A program made the position numbers and the translations under genes. This document shows positions 38,001 to 51,908 of a stretch of DNA of 64,000 nucleotides, piece after piece; positions within the stretch are counted from its first letter, which is position 1; each line of letters begins with the position of its first letter. The notes below the pieces were generated by a model. It had not been told where the DNA came from. It did no database searches and saw only the letters and a program-made list of their open reading frames with translations. Origin of the DNA: Anabas testudineus (Eukaryota > Chordata > Actinopteri > Anabantiformes > Anabantidae). The stretch is from positions 17,117,022 through 17,181,021 of the forward strand of contig NC_046627.1 of NCBI RefSeq assembly GCF_900324465.2, given 5' to 3'.

Positions 38001-38957
38001 TGCAAAGCAAAAAAATACTGTACCTGAGTTGAAGAAGCTGACCCAGTCGAGCATGTGCTGCACGCCAGCTTTCATTGCTGTATAGACGTTCGACCTCACC
38101 ACACCGTGGGGCTGAGGGCCAATCTCCATTGCTGCAGGTGATTGATTTTGGATTACAGATATCACAGTTCAAACCGTTTGCTATAATCTGGACTTAAAGC
38201 AAAAAGAAAAAGTAAAAAAAAAAAACGCACCAAAGCCGTGTTTCCCCACTGAATCAAGAGAGTAGGATTCTTTGTTGGAGACGTCGAAATGGATGTACCT
38301 CAGTGGCACATCTGGCATCTGCCTCTGGAAAAGACATCAGACGTCACTTCAGCTTAATCAGCTTGAATTCTCTCTTCCATCTAAACCTACTCTCACACGT
38401 GTGTGCAGGATCTGTCTCGGCTTGCCTGGAGGTGTCTGAATATGTGCAGGCAGATCCAGTCGCAGTCCGAGTACGAGATGAGGCACAGGCCCATGTTGGC
38501 GGTGGTGTTGTGGAGGTCACACACGAGATCCACCGCCCCTGGACTGCCTTTGGGACCCAACATGGTGTTCAGTTCTCTGGACCTGATTATCTCATAGGGT
38601 GTCGTGTCTGACATGGGACCACTGAGAGACAGAAAAATACAGAACGACAAATCGTGATCCGAACTGTTAAGAAGCATCGCTGAGCATCATCTCGTTGCCA
38701 TTTTACCTGAGGGTGGCGTGGGTGAAGCAGCGGTTCAGGTCGGTGTCTATGTACCTACGGCACTGCTGCACGGCCCGTGGGTTTGAAAGCACCAGCATCA
38801 CTGACACAGGCTTTTCCTCCTCGTCCTCCATCACTTTCTTCCTCGCCTTTAGCAACTCTTTGACCAAGTAAATCCCAGACATCTCGTTGCCATGGGTACC
38901 GCCACACACAGCGACCCGGGACAACCTTGGTAAACACACCACCTCATCCACCTCCAT
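35095..38957 (-). CDS. acy3: N-acyl-aromatic-L-amino acid amidohydrolase (aspartoacylase-3)
   Basis: A zinc-dependent amidohydrolase of the aspartoacylase family. ACY3 deacetylates mercapturic acids and N-acetyl aromatic amino acids. Exons on the minus strand: 38957-38707, 38621-38399, 38324-38231, 38131-38024, 37945-37833 and 35340-35095, total 344 residues. Residues 14-23 (RVAVCGGTHG, then NEMSG) hold the first zinc ligands His and Glu. NPRAVQQCRRYIDTDLNR is the Arg/Asn substrate motif. CDLHNTTANMG carries the third zinc ligand. MEIGPQPHGVVR carries the catalytic Glu. YPFFINECAYYEKG is the C-terminal substrate-gate region. VHPQLQ|DRDF spans the 2.5-kb last intron. The ending (about 25 residues, rich in Gln and Glu, EQEEQSNEQRFTSEEEE) is longer than in human ACY3 (319). 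The exon 2/3 join could shift by two bases at each end without changing length. GGTHGNEMSG favours acy3 over aspa. Confidence 0.93.
35341..37832 (-). other. Last intron of acy3
   Basis: A 2.5-kb intron, much longer than the other acy3 introns (about 75-110 bases). It is AT-rich and I see no gene, transposon ends or RNA in it. Confidence 0.6.
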
Positions 38958-40194
38958 CTAAGGGAGAGCGGGCAGAGATACACAGTGGAAGGAAGTGAAG
39001 GTGCATTTGCTCCGTTAATATTTAACCATTTGTATCTCTTCTTACTTAACATGCATCGATGCCAAATCACATCAAACTACTCATTTTACTTGTTTCGCTC
39101 AGTGAGTGCTGATGCTACAATATATATAATACTAATATAAAAGACATATATAATAATATGCCACTGGGTAAACTGTAGGTAAAGCTACATCGCAAAGCAG
39201 AGATATTGACTTGTGAAACCTTACCTCTCTTTTTCTGGCTTGCAGAAATCTGCAACGGGACAGATCCGGCTTTAAAACCCCACAAATGTAGTGTACTCTG
39301 AAGCAGCACTGAGATTAAAGTCTGTCTAAATTCTCCTAAATGAGGAGGCCAGTGTGAGGTAAAACAGGGTGAGCCGTCAGCTGCACACTCGAGGCATCAC
39401 ACTCCACATCTTACCCGGCCCCCCTGCCGTTTACCCTCTTCCACCCTGTCCCAGGCTTTCATGCAGTTTCACTGATTCAGCATTCCCATCCCTCCCTCTG
39501 TACAGACTGTAGCTGCATGTTATGCAAACTCCCGCCGTCCCACCTCGTGTCCACTGCATTACACTGTATCGCAGGCAGGGTGTGTCCTAAGGGTGATGTG
39601 CTGCATCGATTGCGTCCCTTTGGTCCCAGCAGCTGTGAGGTCAGCCGAACCGTAAGCCCCTCCCCAGCTTTCCACAACTCCCTGTTTCTCTTTGCCCTGT
39701 GTGTATGGGATAGTAGGTTCCAGTCTGCCTTTCAAAATAAAAAATGGCTTAATATCATTCTGCTGGCATGACACAGCAGGAGAGGTGTTTACCAGCTGGG
39801 GGGGTTTGAAGAGAACACAGGTTGAGGTTTAAGGTGGCTGAACGCTCTGTTTAGCAGCTGTTAGCATCCTTACATTTGCTAATTAGCATTGAGCTACAGT
39901 ACACCTGATGGTGATGGGAATATCACTGGTTCTCTATGAAAAAATAAAGTGTTGACTAAGGGTAAAAGTGCCCATTTATTCATTTTCATTTTCATGTTCA
40001 AATTGAACAATAATTAAAAATGTATAGGACAATCAACTGAAATGCCAACTAATAGCAGTGTGGTTTCATTGGTTTTTATTTTACCAGTAACATACGTCAT
40101 CTCCTTCAGCTTGTCGAACTGATACCTAATTAATAATTAATAGAAATGTTGGAACAAAATATAAAGAACAGTACGAAAAGCTTTTTTTTTTTTT
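38958..40194 (-). other. Upstream region of acy3 / spacer to osbp
   Basis: No coding exon is recognised. The part just right of 38957 should hold the acy3 5' UTR and promoter. The ORFs at 39477-39774 are on both strands, short and unlike any family. Confidence 0.5.
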
Positions 40195-41758
40195 GACATC
40201 ACAGCATTTATTACAGATTCTCTTTGTTAATGCAAAATACTGAACAATGTCTCAGCTCGCCGTCAAGTACAGAAACTCCCTTTTTAAGAAAATGAAGACA
40301 GTACTCTTCCCATAATATGAGAGGATCCCAAAGTACAAGAAAAGAAAAAACTACCTTACAGTTACCAATACTATCATTTGAATTTCTATAATTTATAAAA
40401 ATCATAATTATTTGCAATGCTTTTAAATTCTTTGTTTATTTTTCATCTTAAGTACACTTAGAAACAAAATTATGAAATACACACACACACAGTCCCATGT
40501 TTTTGGTGTCAAAATGCTTACTTGCATACGTATAAACTCTTACACGGGGAATGTGATATTTGTCTTCACCACTGGATTTACTTCTGTCAACACAAAATCA
40601 CTATGTAAAACCATTTTCTACTGCCATGTAACTTGGTTACCATTCACTTTATTTGCAAAATAGCTAAACATTATTCCCATACTGTGTATAATAGTAATTT
40701 GATTAATTGTTATTGAGTAAAACTGCACTAATGTCAGTTCTTCTCAGCACTGGAACAACTTTTGCCATTTTGCAGCATTGAAGTCTTTTATCAACCATTT
40801 CCTTAAAAAAAAAAAGTTAATATTTGTACAAGAAACCAGCTATAAATTTCAGCATCATGTCCACTCACGTGTGATCTAAGTACAAGTGAGAGCAGGTCTA
40901 AGGCAAAGAAAAAGTATGTTGAGGCCTTGTAACATCTATCTTAATGTTCACCACCATAATTTCCATCAGCATTTAGGTAGAGAAAAAAAAAATCTCTGAC
41001 AGTGTGGAGGGTCAACCAGTATTCTGGACAATCATTTTTAAACACGCTGTGTTGCCAGCGGCAGTGTTGTAAAGTGATGGAAGAGCAGATATGCAGTCAT
41101 ACACACGAGCATCACTTCATTACATTAAGACACTAAATCAGAGAGATAAACAAGAAATCCTCACTAATGTCTTGAAGGCCACCAGTCAACATTTAATGAA
41201 ATTATTTTAATCTTGTATATATATAAATGCATTTATTAACCTGGTCCTACCCCCTCGTTAGAGTTATTATCAAAAACGCAATGCTGTGAACGACAACAGG
41301 AACACTACATCATCTCACAGGGTGCAGTCAGCACGGAAAATCTTTAGGCTGAACAGACGAGAGCAGTGACGTTAAAAGATCTATGATCTCCAATAGATGT
41401 GGAAGCACTGCCCCTGACATTGACCTACCCCTTCTACTCAGCCTGACCTGAGTCGCAGCAGCACAGGAATTTTCACTCACGTCCTCTCAGGTGTGTGACA
41501 GCAACAAAGGGGTAGATGCTAAGACTCAAGGAGACAGGAACCAAATTGGTGGGAGGTGAGGGAGGCCTGAGGGAAAAAACCCTGCTCTCCCTCTGGATCA
41601 GACAGAAGTGACCAGCCTGGAGATCTCTTAGAACAGAGAGCCACTGGAAGGAGGAAGCCATCCAAGCAGGGGGGGGCAAGCAGGCCTTTAAGGCAGCTGT
41701 GCACCAGGCGGCTTTGATGGATCTGTCTCTTCAGGGCACTTTGCAGTCAGAGCTGAGG
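40195..41758 (-). other. Likely 3' UTR of osbp
   Basis: Non-coding, read on the minus strand. AATAAA lies at 40212-40207, followed about 15 bases later by a genomic A-run (T-run on +, about 40183-40194), a plausible polyadenylation site. Another AATAAA lies at 41237-41232, which would give a shorter UTR. Confidence 0.5.
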
Positions 41759-44700
41759 TCAAAATATGTCTGGGCAGCACTCCCAGCTGCCACGTTCCTT
41801 GGCTTCCCAGTAGCCTCCCTTATAGATATGGACTTGCTCACCTGTGATCTCATCCTTGCAGCCCTCAAACCAAAGTGCCTGGTAGCTGTCATGAGGGGCA
41901 TCTGAAAGAGAGAGATGCAGCGTCAACAAAAAGGCTGAAAGAAAACGTACATACATAAATAATTAGGAAGAGAAATGAAAGCGTGAGGAGATGGAAGTAA
42001 AACAAAAGGTACTTGCTTTTTAGGGAGGGGTCAGTAAGAGAGTCCTCATCGACAGCTTTTGGAAGAGAAAAGGGGATCACAAGAGATTTTTTTTTTACCC
42101 CGTATTGCCATGATTATCCCCATGTAAGGAGGAATACAGACGTAGTAAAGCATCAACACTGACACACAACTCTCACCTTCTTCTGACTGGCTGGAGGTGC
42201 GCTGGTTGGCGGCTTCCCTCTCTCTCTCCCTGCGGGCGATGCGCTGTTTCTCCTCCAGCCGCTGCTTCTCGGCATTGGCCTCATCCCAGCGACCTTCCTC
42301 CATCAGCCGCTGGTCAGGCCGGCGTCTGCTGTCGGTGGGCGCCACGCCCTCCTCGAACTCATTTAAGGTCAGCGCCAAGGCAGTGAAGTAGTACGTGGTC
42401 TCTGCACTCTCACTGTGAGCAGCAAGAATTTACAATTGGTTTACAACCTCTTAAATGATGCTAGAGGTCTTTTTCGAACAACAAAGGGCCTATAACCCAA
42501 TGAAGGTGACTTGTTTCCAGGGTGTTATTAACTAACCTGTAAACGTTTACAAACACACGGTCTCATCTTAATGTTTTTTCCAGTATTTATTGATATGTGG
42601 CTTATAACCTTAGCGTGTTAAAAATCTAAATATTGTACATTAAAAGTCAAAATGTTTCTGTTTCACAAACAATCGTTTGTCTACAGCCTTTAGGTTACGC
42701 TTCACGGTGAAGAATTTTTGTCTTTCTGCCTAAAGAAGAGTTATTTATAGACTGTGTATGTGTCTCAGATGTTTACACACCCAGTTGTGTTGTAACAATG
42801 CTTACGGTAAAGGGTTCCTCCTCCAAACCTCTCTGGCTTTGAGGGTTTGATAGACAGTCTTCTGTTTGCCCTCTGTGCCGTTCTCTCCTCCTCGGCTGCT
42901 CTGCATCACCCGGGAAAACTCCATCTTCTCATCCCATGTTCCCGACAGCACATAATGGGCCTTGCCGTCTTTGTCCATCACCACACCTGTCACCTAAAAG
43001 AGAAGGGTATGGGGTGGGTCATGAAGTACAAGGTCACAGGGCAGAGGGCAAAGCCTGCAAGTTCAATCACTTCAGGTCTTTGTAATGTAACACGTTTTTT
43101 TTTTTTCCAGTGAAAAGACACAAAAACAACTCCGATGAAAAGAGGATATTTGGAGACATTGAAAGTACAGTTACTTACACAATAGCATGACTTAGCATAA
43201 AAAAAACTGTGCAGATGAAACTGAATCAATCAAAGGTTTCAGCATTTTTCTCACCTTCCTGGCCACGTCTCTGGAAAAGTAGCTGTAAGGTGCAAACTTG
43301 AGATGGCAGCGATCGCCAGTGGTGTGATTCACTACGTCTATCTCTCCTGACTGATAAAGAAACAGAGTCAGGAGAAAACAGGGACAATAGAGATATCAAC
43401 AGAATAAAACTTTTACATCATATAACAATAAATATGTTTTAAGATGTTAGTTCTGTAAACTCTTGCAAGTTAATTAGAGGGTTCAAAAGTTTCATTAGCC
43501 ATGTGCAAAAATTTAATTTATAGAGAAATGCAGGGTGGTTTGCTCATAAGGCTGTAATTTGCAAGGTACAAACAATAAACAACAAATATGCAAAACTGCA
43601 AGACTATTTGAATTATATTTGAATTATTTTATTGATATTGATGTAATGTTTACTGCTGTATTTTGTTGCTGTGTGACCCAATTTATTATTTGCCATCATG
43701 GTTAGTGGAAACTGTTGACTGATATGAACTCTAACTCTATTCTCTAACACTAAAGATCCATGTGTGAAATGTCAGAGATTTCACCCACTAGTTCCTGCTG
43801 CGGCAGCTATCTCTAACATCTACCTCTAAGGTGGTTATGCAAGAAATGTTGCAAATCAAGTCACAGTAGTACTGGATCGACAACATGTTTCCACTGCTGT
43901 GTTTCCCAGACACTTTACCACTGTAAATCGCAATATATAAATTGCAATATTTAAGTGATTTTTTATATGATACAAGATTTTTATCTGTAAAATCCACCAC
44001 TACTTTATTATTATTAATTTAGGCCTGTAGATTAATGGGGTGTTTATGCCTTCAGATAAAAATGGTCCAGCGACAGCTGCCTATTCAATGTTAATGGAAA
44101 CTTGGCTCAACTTTCTGCAATATACTCAGATATACACAACTCCAGAGCTACACAAGCTACAAAAAGTCCAGGTTCAAGTCCAGCCGAGGGCTTTTGTTCC
44201 ATTTCATTCCCCATTGCTTTCACCATTCCCCCATTAATACTTCATCATCACTATTTGTTATGCGAGGGTCGTGATAATCTCTGTCTGTCTCACCTGATCG
44301 ATCCATAGTTTCCCTACGATAATGTTGTGCACTGTGGTGGTAACTTTCTTCCACGTGTAGTGATTGTTACTCTTCTCAAAGATTGCATGAATTGTGCCTG
44401 CACAAAAAAAAGAGGAGGTACAGAATCAACTTCATCCAATAAAACAAATGTGTATCTGGTTGATAACCATCAATTACTCCAAGGTGTGTAGCATTCTTTA
44501 AGTTCTGCTCACTGACCTATCTTAAGAGTGCTAATCATCTCTTTGTGCAACCCCAACACAAAAGAATCTAAATCTCTTTGTAACACACCTTAAAACTGCG
44601 TTGCCAGACCACATGGCACGTTGAAAATGTTTTGTATCACTCTGACTCTTACCTAAAGGCATAATGGACAGGTATTTTCCTCTGAACTTGCTTGCAACTG

Positions 44701-47700
44701 TGATCTCCTGCCTCAAGGTCCAGCCACGATCAGAAATCACATGGTGTGCTGCCGCAGGGGGATGGTGACTCACCTGAAATAGACAGACACACAGACGAAG
44801 TACAACAACAGTAAACGTAGAATGAGGCGTCAAAATGTGGCACCCTTTCAGCTCTATTGTTGTGTTGCTCAGGAAACACGTTGACAACAGACCTGCGAAG
44901 TGTGAACAAATGTTGTTGTTCAAACAGTGCAGGAATATTCCCACAGTGAATCTCAAATCTAATAAGATAATGTTGATAGAAATAAATGCACATTTGAATT
45001 AAGACTGATTGAATCCCTCTTTCTCTACACATATACACATACATATATTTGTGTGTATGTGTATAAAAGCTCATACTCTAAATGCAGCTGCCAGATTACT
45101 GATTTTCATAACTGATTGTATATTTATTGGACTGGATATGTTTTCTTGTTCTGCAATAATAAACCTTTCTGTTCTAATTTTCTGGCTGAAGTTTTTGTTG
45201 TGCGTCTTTAACAAATCCTTTCCAGTTTCTCTACTCTCTTTTTTCCCGTAAAGCGTACCATAATAAAGGGAAACCAGAGGATACTTGTTATACCTTCTAG
45301 AATAATTCTCTGCTCCACAGTATCCCTCAAATAAAACATATATTACATAAATTATTATTATTTAAAATTTATATTATTATAACAACAATTTGTATACTTC
45401 ATGTCACATCACTTCAAATAAAAAAAGTCACTGCTATAACATCAGGTCTTTACAAGCATGAGTAAAACTGCAAACAATAATATAATTACACACTTTGTAA
45501 AATACTAGCACTCCCTTAACCCTTGGTAACGCTTAAACTGCTTTTCTATGCCTGACGTGATTAGTTAGCAATCATATGATTAGATGCCTGTGATACGAAA
45601 CTCCAGATGCATCGAAATAAGGAAGAAAAAAGTGGACAAAAAGCTGAAGCAGCGGGATTTCTCAAGATACCCTTCCTGCCAAACTTTCTTTGACCATTTC
45701 CTTATTAAAAAGTACTCTCCCTTTATGTGTTTCTTAATTACTCACCTGCTCACACAGGGAGCGGTAGCCGCTCTCTCTCCGGCGATCCAGCTCGTACGTC
45801 TCCCCTAGAAGAGGGTTGAAAGGTTTGCCTGTGCGGTAGACGGTGGTCGAGTAAGAGGACACAGAGAAGGCAGCCACGTAGCACATCTGCTCCAGGGAGC
45901 TCTGGCACTTGGCTGCTTTATCCAGCAGCTCGTGGTACTCGAGGTCCTCCGACAACCGCTGCAGCATCGAAATGGGCTCGTTGAAGTTCACCTGTAGAGA
46001 TCACATCATTTGGGTTTGTTTTTGAAGGTTTGCACAAGTATCACAAGATTTAGATTAAAAAGAACTGGCTCCAAAAGTGTAATAGGCAATATCTCTATTA
46101 CTATGATTTTTCTTACCTTCATAAGACGTAAGGTTACAAAAATTATCAAAATAAATTAACACGTTTTAATTTGGGGCATTTAAAAAATTACATTAAAAAG
46201 ATAATTTAGAGAAAGAAAAAGTGGAATGTCCTTATATAATAAGCATAATATTATGGCCCAATCAAAGCTGGATTTTAAATATCAAATACCAATACCAGTT
46301 TTTAACAATGTATCATGTATACAGTAATAGTATATTTGTTTTAACAAAAAGAAAAAACACTTTAAATAAATAATCTTGATATGTTCCATTTTGTTTTGTT
46401 TTAATTGTGTTAATATATTATTATATTAATTAAGTATATTAATATCAGCCTGGAAGTGCTCTCATATGCTCAATAAACCATGTGATAGGTGTTTCTGTTT
46501 TATTTTTTGTCTGTTATGAGCTGTCGGGGGAGTGTGTGCATGCAGGATCACATTTCTCTAGTAATGAACACATGCCTGCCAAATGTATGAGCCTGAATAA
46601 GAGCCATAGATACGCATCTATGGAATTTCTCATAGCTTTGTCAAAATACACCTCCGCCACTTGATGACACACGCTACATGATCTGTCAATAAAGCTATTT
46701 TAATCAGATGACTCTAACAGAATGCTGCTGGCCCAGTATTGCAAACATGAAGAGAATCTGAGTTTTTTTTCCCCACACGTCACATGAGTGTCACACACGT
46801 ACAAGCAACTAATTTGAACCCGTGTGTTTCTTGACATGAGAAGTTTTGTAACAACTTTTGTTGTTACAAGGCAGCAGAAGAGGAGGTGAAAGTAGCTGAG
46901 GCCTTAAGAGGCTCAGACAGAAAACTTCCTGTGCGTCCGACCGGACATTGAGTAAGCAAAAGTCTGCAGAAACACTCACAGGCATCGGGATCTTGGACAG
47001 CTCTTTGCCAATGCAGTTCTTCATGATACTCCACAGGTTGAGAGAGTAGTTGGGTTTGTCTGGGATACGTGTCCGCCTCTTCTTTAAGGGCACCAGCTCC
47101 TGAGAGGGGGACTCCTGATTCATCGCTAAAGGTTCCTCATTAAGCTACACAGGAAATAATAAATGCTGTTTTACATAACTGTGACAGAAGCACGTTGATA
47201 TAAACAATTTAAAGGTTGCTTTGCAATAACATACACTACATTAACTGATCAGAAATTATGGTAAGCATTATCTTAGTAGTATTTTGGAGCAGATGAAAAA
47301 AAAACAACAACAAAACAACAAAACATGAACGAGTCTTTCAACACTGATCCCAGAGGCTTGAGTGAAACATACCGACTGATCATCAGAGCACATTTCAGTG
47401 TTGAAACCACTGACATTACTGCTTGATCTTCTGAAAGAGAAAAAGAAAACATAAAGAGACCCTGTGACCACTGTCTGCAAGGTTACCGATTAAAGCAACA
47501 AATTGTGTAACAAACAGAGAAATAAAACACTAAACTTGCTCAGTTTCGACTACTTAGACCCATCAATCATAAGTGACTGCAAAAATGAGGAAACAACCAA
47601 CTAACCAACTTTAATCAGACTGTGATCTTTGGTTTCTCAATACATGGGGAAATTTAAGCTTTGGTGCCTTCCTGTTTACCTACTTCAGTGATAAAACAAG

Positions 47701-49929
47701 AAAATACTGACTTGTGGAACTGTGGGTCTGCAGGCACAGTGATAAATTCAGGTGCTTCCTCCATGGCATCAAAAAACTCATTGTCATCATCCTCATCGCT
47801 GGCTTCACCTTTTCCTGGTCCAGCAGCACCTTGGCAAATATTATTAAGTAAAGTTCCATTCAGAAGCCAATTTAACACTAAATGCCCATTATTTCCTTTA
47901 TAAGCTGACTAAAATAAATTAATTCAGCAATTCAACTATAATATTACATTTCAAAGGAAATACATTACATGACATTTTACGAAGTGTGTTGATGCTAGAC
48001 TTACAAAGAGTGCAAAACCTTATTTTATAATTCAATTTAATAGAGATGTTCACAAAAACTAAATGAGGCATGGGAAGAAATATGACCTCAGAATTATAAT
48101 TTTGGAATCTGACAGACTTGGGGTTGGGCCTTACTTTTACTATCTGCAGAAGCATTACTCTGTGCGGCTCCTCTGAATGCTCGCTCCAGGTGATTGTGCT
48201 GTTTTGCAAGCTGTTCTAAAGTCTCCTCCAGCCTCACTCTCTGCTCCCGTTCTGCTTGAAGTGCTTTCTGCCATCTCTTGCTGTGACCCTGAGCCAGTGC
48301 AAGGAAGTCTCTGCATGCCTGAGAGGGAAAACATCATACAGGGTCAACTAGAACCACTGAAATATGGTTAATACTGAAGTGAGATCAGTTCATTTGGCCT
48401 GTGCACGGTACAGATTGCAAGCAGCAACTCCCAAAGCCCACTCTCACTGTTATATGCCATGTCAATAACAAGGAGACATCCTGAGAGAAAAGATGACACT
48501 TACATTAATCATGGCATTAGAAGTAATGCGGAAGAGTGTTGCCCTCTCCGTCACCTGACGTATTTTTTCCCCAGCTTCTCCAGTTAGACGCAAACTGTCC
48601 AGTTCTGATAAAGACCTAAAAAATGTATATTAGTAGTATTAAAATGTGAATAAATACATGAGGCTCAGATTTAAAGGGATTGTTATTGTGTGTTAATTAG
48701 AGTATTTGTTCTTTTACTTTCAACAGGTGTATCACTAAACCTAAATTTAGCACACAGCACAACAAGGGTATGTTCTCAACACAAGGACCTGTTCTGTGAG
48801 TCACTGAGTTTTTTTAAAGTTAATTTGTGCATGTTTGATTTGTGTGTGTTTTGAAGTTAAGACAGGACACATGACACTTTTGCCTGAGGAGTGAAGCAAA
48901 AACAGAGAAATAAAGCGTGCAAGGCTGACCTCTGGAGGGCAGAGCCATGCTTTGAGATCAGGTCGTTGCAGGTGCTGAGATCCTCCACCTTGCTACCTAG
49001 TGTTCTGAGAGCAGACTGGACTTCTGAATTGTGTGACCCCCCGCCTTGTCCAGGTGCAACCGGCGCAGATGATGGCGGGAAGTCGTCCCCAGAGTCATCT
49101 ATTAACCATCAAACAATTTAATGACAATATATCTAAAAGGGTTTCCCATATAATGCATTAAAAAAAAAAAGTCCCACTACTCGCATACTATTAAGTTTGT
49201 GTGTTTTACCTGACTCTGCCTGCATGCGGGCCGCCTTTGCTTTGGCCAGTTCAAGGGCAGTAATCCAGCGCTGACGTTCCACCTCACAGCTGGCCTTCAG
49301 GTGATATGTCTGTGCCCCACCATTGGAGATGACAAAGTTGCAGGCGTCGTCCACTGTGATATTTGCTGTGGCCAAGTTGATTGTCCCCCGACATGTGTGG
49401 CCCATCTCTGCCTGGGTCCTGGTAACCAGAACAATTTGATTTGATGTTTGATGAGGGGGCGAAAATGTAACTAAACAGGAAGCTAGCACGTATACTGTAA
49501 CAGAGACTGTTCAAAGACTGTAACGCCCAGTTCCATTACTCAGTCTACAGATCTTCTAAACAATACCTTGATCTTTAGTGATTACATAACTTCTTTAACT
49601 GTAATCTGACATGATCATTTAACAGAAACTATGTTGAGCCATGCATTCACCTGTGAACAATAGCTTTTTCGGGTGTAATTATGTGAAGTAGTTGTTACAG
49701 ACAGTTGATGCTGAGATTTCTTTAGTGTTACGATCATGGCTTATTAGTCATTTGTATTATCTTTGTTTCCTGAGTTTTGCAAGAAAGCATACCGGTAATA
49801 CGACAACAGTCCATTGCTCAAGACAAACCACCTCCGTTGATAACCCTTGATGTAATTAGTCCACTTGAACACCCATCCCTTGTATGTGTCACCAGCAGGG
49901 GTTGGAGTAGGGGTCTTGGGTTCAGACAT
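41759..49929 (-). CDS. osbp: Oxysterol-binding protein 1
   Basis: A lipid-exchange protein at ER-Golgi contact sites that moves cholesterol against PI4P. Fifteen coding exons (minus): 49929-49793, 49418-49210, 49098-48930, 48615-48504, 48318-48135, 47829-47712, 47430-47373, 47144-46980, 45991-45746, 44773-44653, 44397-44294, 43350-43255, 42993-42806, 42412-42177 and 41901-41759, total 761 residues. The PH domain starts at about 15 ([20 protein letters not shown]) and includes [14 protein letters not shown] coiled-coil region includes [15 protein letters not shown]. The FFAT motif EFFDAMEE binds VAP proteins. The ORD domain has [20 protein letters not shown], the signature [13 protein letters not shown] split over exons 9 and 10, KYLSIMPLG and GKLWIDQSGEID. 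The end is CCPDIF, as in human. The N-terminus is only about 15 residues before the PH domain, far shorter than the Gly/Ala-rich mammalian one. Residue identity favours osbp over osbp2. Confidence 0.95.
42013..42055 (-). other. Possible 43-base alternative exon in the last osbp intron
   Basis: On the minus strand, cttttctcttccaaaag precedes ctgtcgatg..., and agcaa|gtacc could be a donor. The open segment reads [15 protein letters not shown]. Joining exon 14 directly to the last exon gives the normal OSBP reading ([14 protein letters not shown]). Adding this 43-base piece would shift the frame and stop after a few residues. It is most likely intron, or at best a rare alternative exon. Confidence 0.25.
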
Positions 49930-50207
49930 CACAGCCCCCAAAAACAAGATACAGATTTGAGGAACCTTAAAAAGAAAAGAATAAATAGCATGTCATTTAC
50001 ATGAACATGTTCATGCTTTTATAAATAGCTTTCATTATTAATTATCGTTTCATTATCACTATGTTCTTAGGTAACTAGTAATTTATTTATCCAATGTGCC
50101 ACAAATGAGCTATTTTCAGCTTTACAAATGAAAGTAAATAAAACATCCTCCATCATTTCCGAATGCATATCTTTGGATATAGATATGCAGTTGGACAAGG
50201 TAAGTCA

Positions 50208-50246
<39 letters not shown>

Positions 50247-51000
50247 AGATATCAACTTGTGCTTTGTGAAATTTAACATTTGAATCCAGTCAGAACATCA
50301 GCCTTTGTCCATTTGTTACTAAACTGTCTCACAAGTTGCGCAACATTATTACGAACCATCACTAGTGGTTGATATTGATCTTTCGGGATGGCATGACAGG
50401 TCAAAGGTTAACTATGCAATCAATACAAGTTAACTGCTGATTTATTTAGAAACATAACTAGAGCTGAATCCTTAAATCATTTTGGCACGATTCTGACTTA
50501 TTAACTATGAATTCCGCATAAATATATTTAGTTGACACGGGTGTCAACGCTTTTAAAAAAGCGTTCAAATGCCTGATGACTAATTCTTCCAATAAAAGAC
50601 ACTCAGGTGACAACACAAAATAACAACTCAAACTCGTTAACCCCGACGAGCCTGAATGGAGAAGCTAGCAAACGTTAGCACTCTTTAGGCTAAAGTTGTC
50701 GGTGGTGGGGGGCGGGTCATTAAAAACAGCTCAACGTTGCTCAAACATGAGCTGAAGTGAAGAAATACCAATTGACATGTTAGCTAGAAGTTTACCTGCT
50801 GACGTGTGCATAGTCACAATACAGTGCAAACACAAGACACAATGCTAAATAAACGTTAGCCTGCTAGCTAGCGTTCAATCTTGGCTACCGCTAAATGTTT
50901 ACCTTGACGTGTCCGAAAAGTAAGATCAGGCAACCAGACACCCGATGAAGTCACGGTTAACTTTGACATAAGCTACTGGACTTAGCTGGAGAGGCTAGCT
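49930..51000 (-). promoter_or_regulatory. osbp 5' UTR, non-coding first exon and promoter region
   Basis: The coding exon is preceded by an acceptor (minus tttttaag|gttcct, near 49970), so the 5' UTR continues upstream. Two good minus-strand donors lie at 50903/50902 (cgtcaag|gtaaac) and 50796/50795 (cagcag|gtaaac), possible ends of alternative non-coding first exons. The surrounding DNA has CpGs and many agctag motifs. Exact start sites cannot be read. Confidence 0.4.
50210..50244. repeat. (TA)n microsatellite
   Basis: About 17 uninterrupted TA dinucleotides in the first osbp intron. Confidence 0.95.
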
Positions 51001-51908
51001 AGCTAACTGGCCAACACGGGACAGGTAATAGTCAAAACAACTAAACGAAGGACGACGACAACAACAATACTGCGATTGTAAAATAAAGTGACACCAACGT
51101 TTCATTGGTATCCTACAATAATCGTGTGGCTAATGCTCATTCGACAACTGCGTATGCCGAAAAGAATCTAAAGCTAGCTAGCTATATCTAACTAGCCTAA
51201 CATTAGCTCGTTGGTTACACCCGGTGCAACACTATTTGGTCCCGTCTAGAAACACGCATCATAGCTACATTGTTTCAACATTGGTTCCGTCAAGTTAACC
51301 GGGATTTTACAGGATAAAGCTGGGGTTTATGCTTTCAGAGTAAATGTACATTATCGCACTATTTGCCACATAAAAACGAATCACTCTGTTTAAATCAGTC
51401 AAAGAGAATAAATACATATGTATTCTGGAGCTCATATAGTATACACCCCTTTACGTGTTTGGTTAACTGACTGATCACCGCCGCTTTAGCCCTCTCATTA
51501 CTACCAACATAAGTTTTTTATTTTGAAGGATGCATCCGGAAACCCGCTGTGATTGTGTCAGTGTCAGTACATTATCACTAGCTAGCAGCTAGCCGCTGTT
51601 AGCTTATTGATAAATATAGCTGTTCACTGTTGCAAATGAAAAATAACATTAAAAACTATGGCACAGTATAAAATGTACATATAAAAAATATTGAATATGC
51701 GCTGACTATAAATAGTGGCCAAATTAAGGTGCACTTGGTTTTGTCGTTTGCAGGCGTGCTACTTGCAGATTTACAGACTGAACTGTAGCACTGATGCTGT
51801 CGTCTCAGAAATTATAGCTGCAGTGTTTTTTAATCGTCTCCTAAACGAGTAATAATAAGGAAAATAAATACTAGTGACCAAATAAAATAGTTGACTGGGT
51901 AAAAACTG
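51000..51908. other. Spacer between osbp and the tRNA gene
   Basis: No gene is seen. The stretch is AT-rich with repeated gctagct-like palindromic words near 51000-51190 and 51580-51600. Confidence 0.5.
51901..51905 (-). terminator. Pol III terminator of the tRNA-Arg gene
   Basis: TTTTT on the minus strand, three bases past the tRNA 3' end. Confidence 0.8.
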
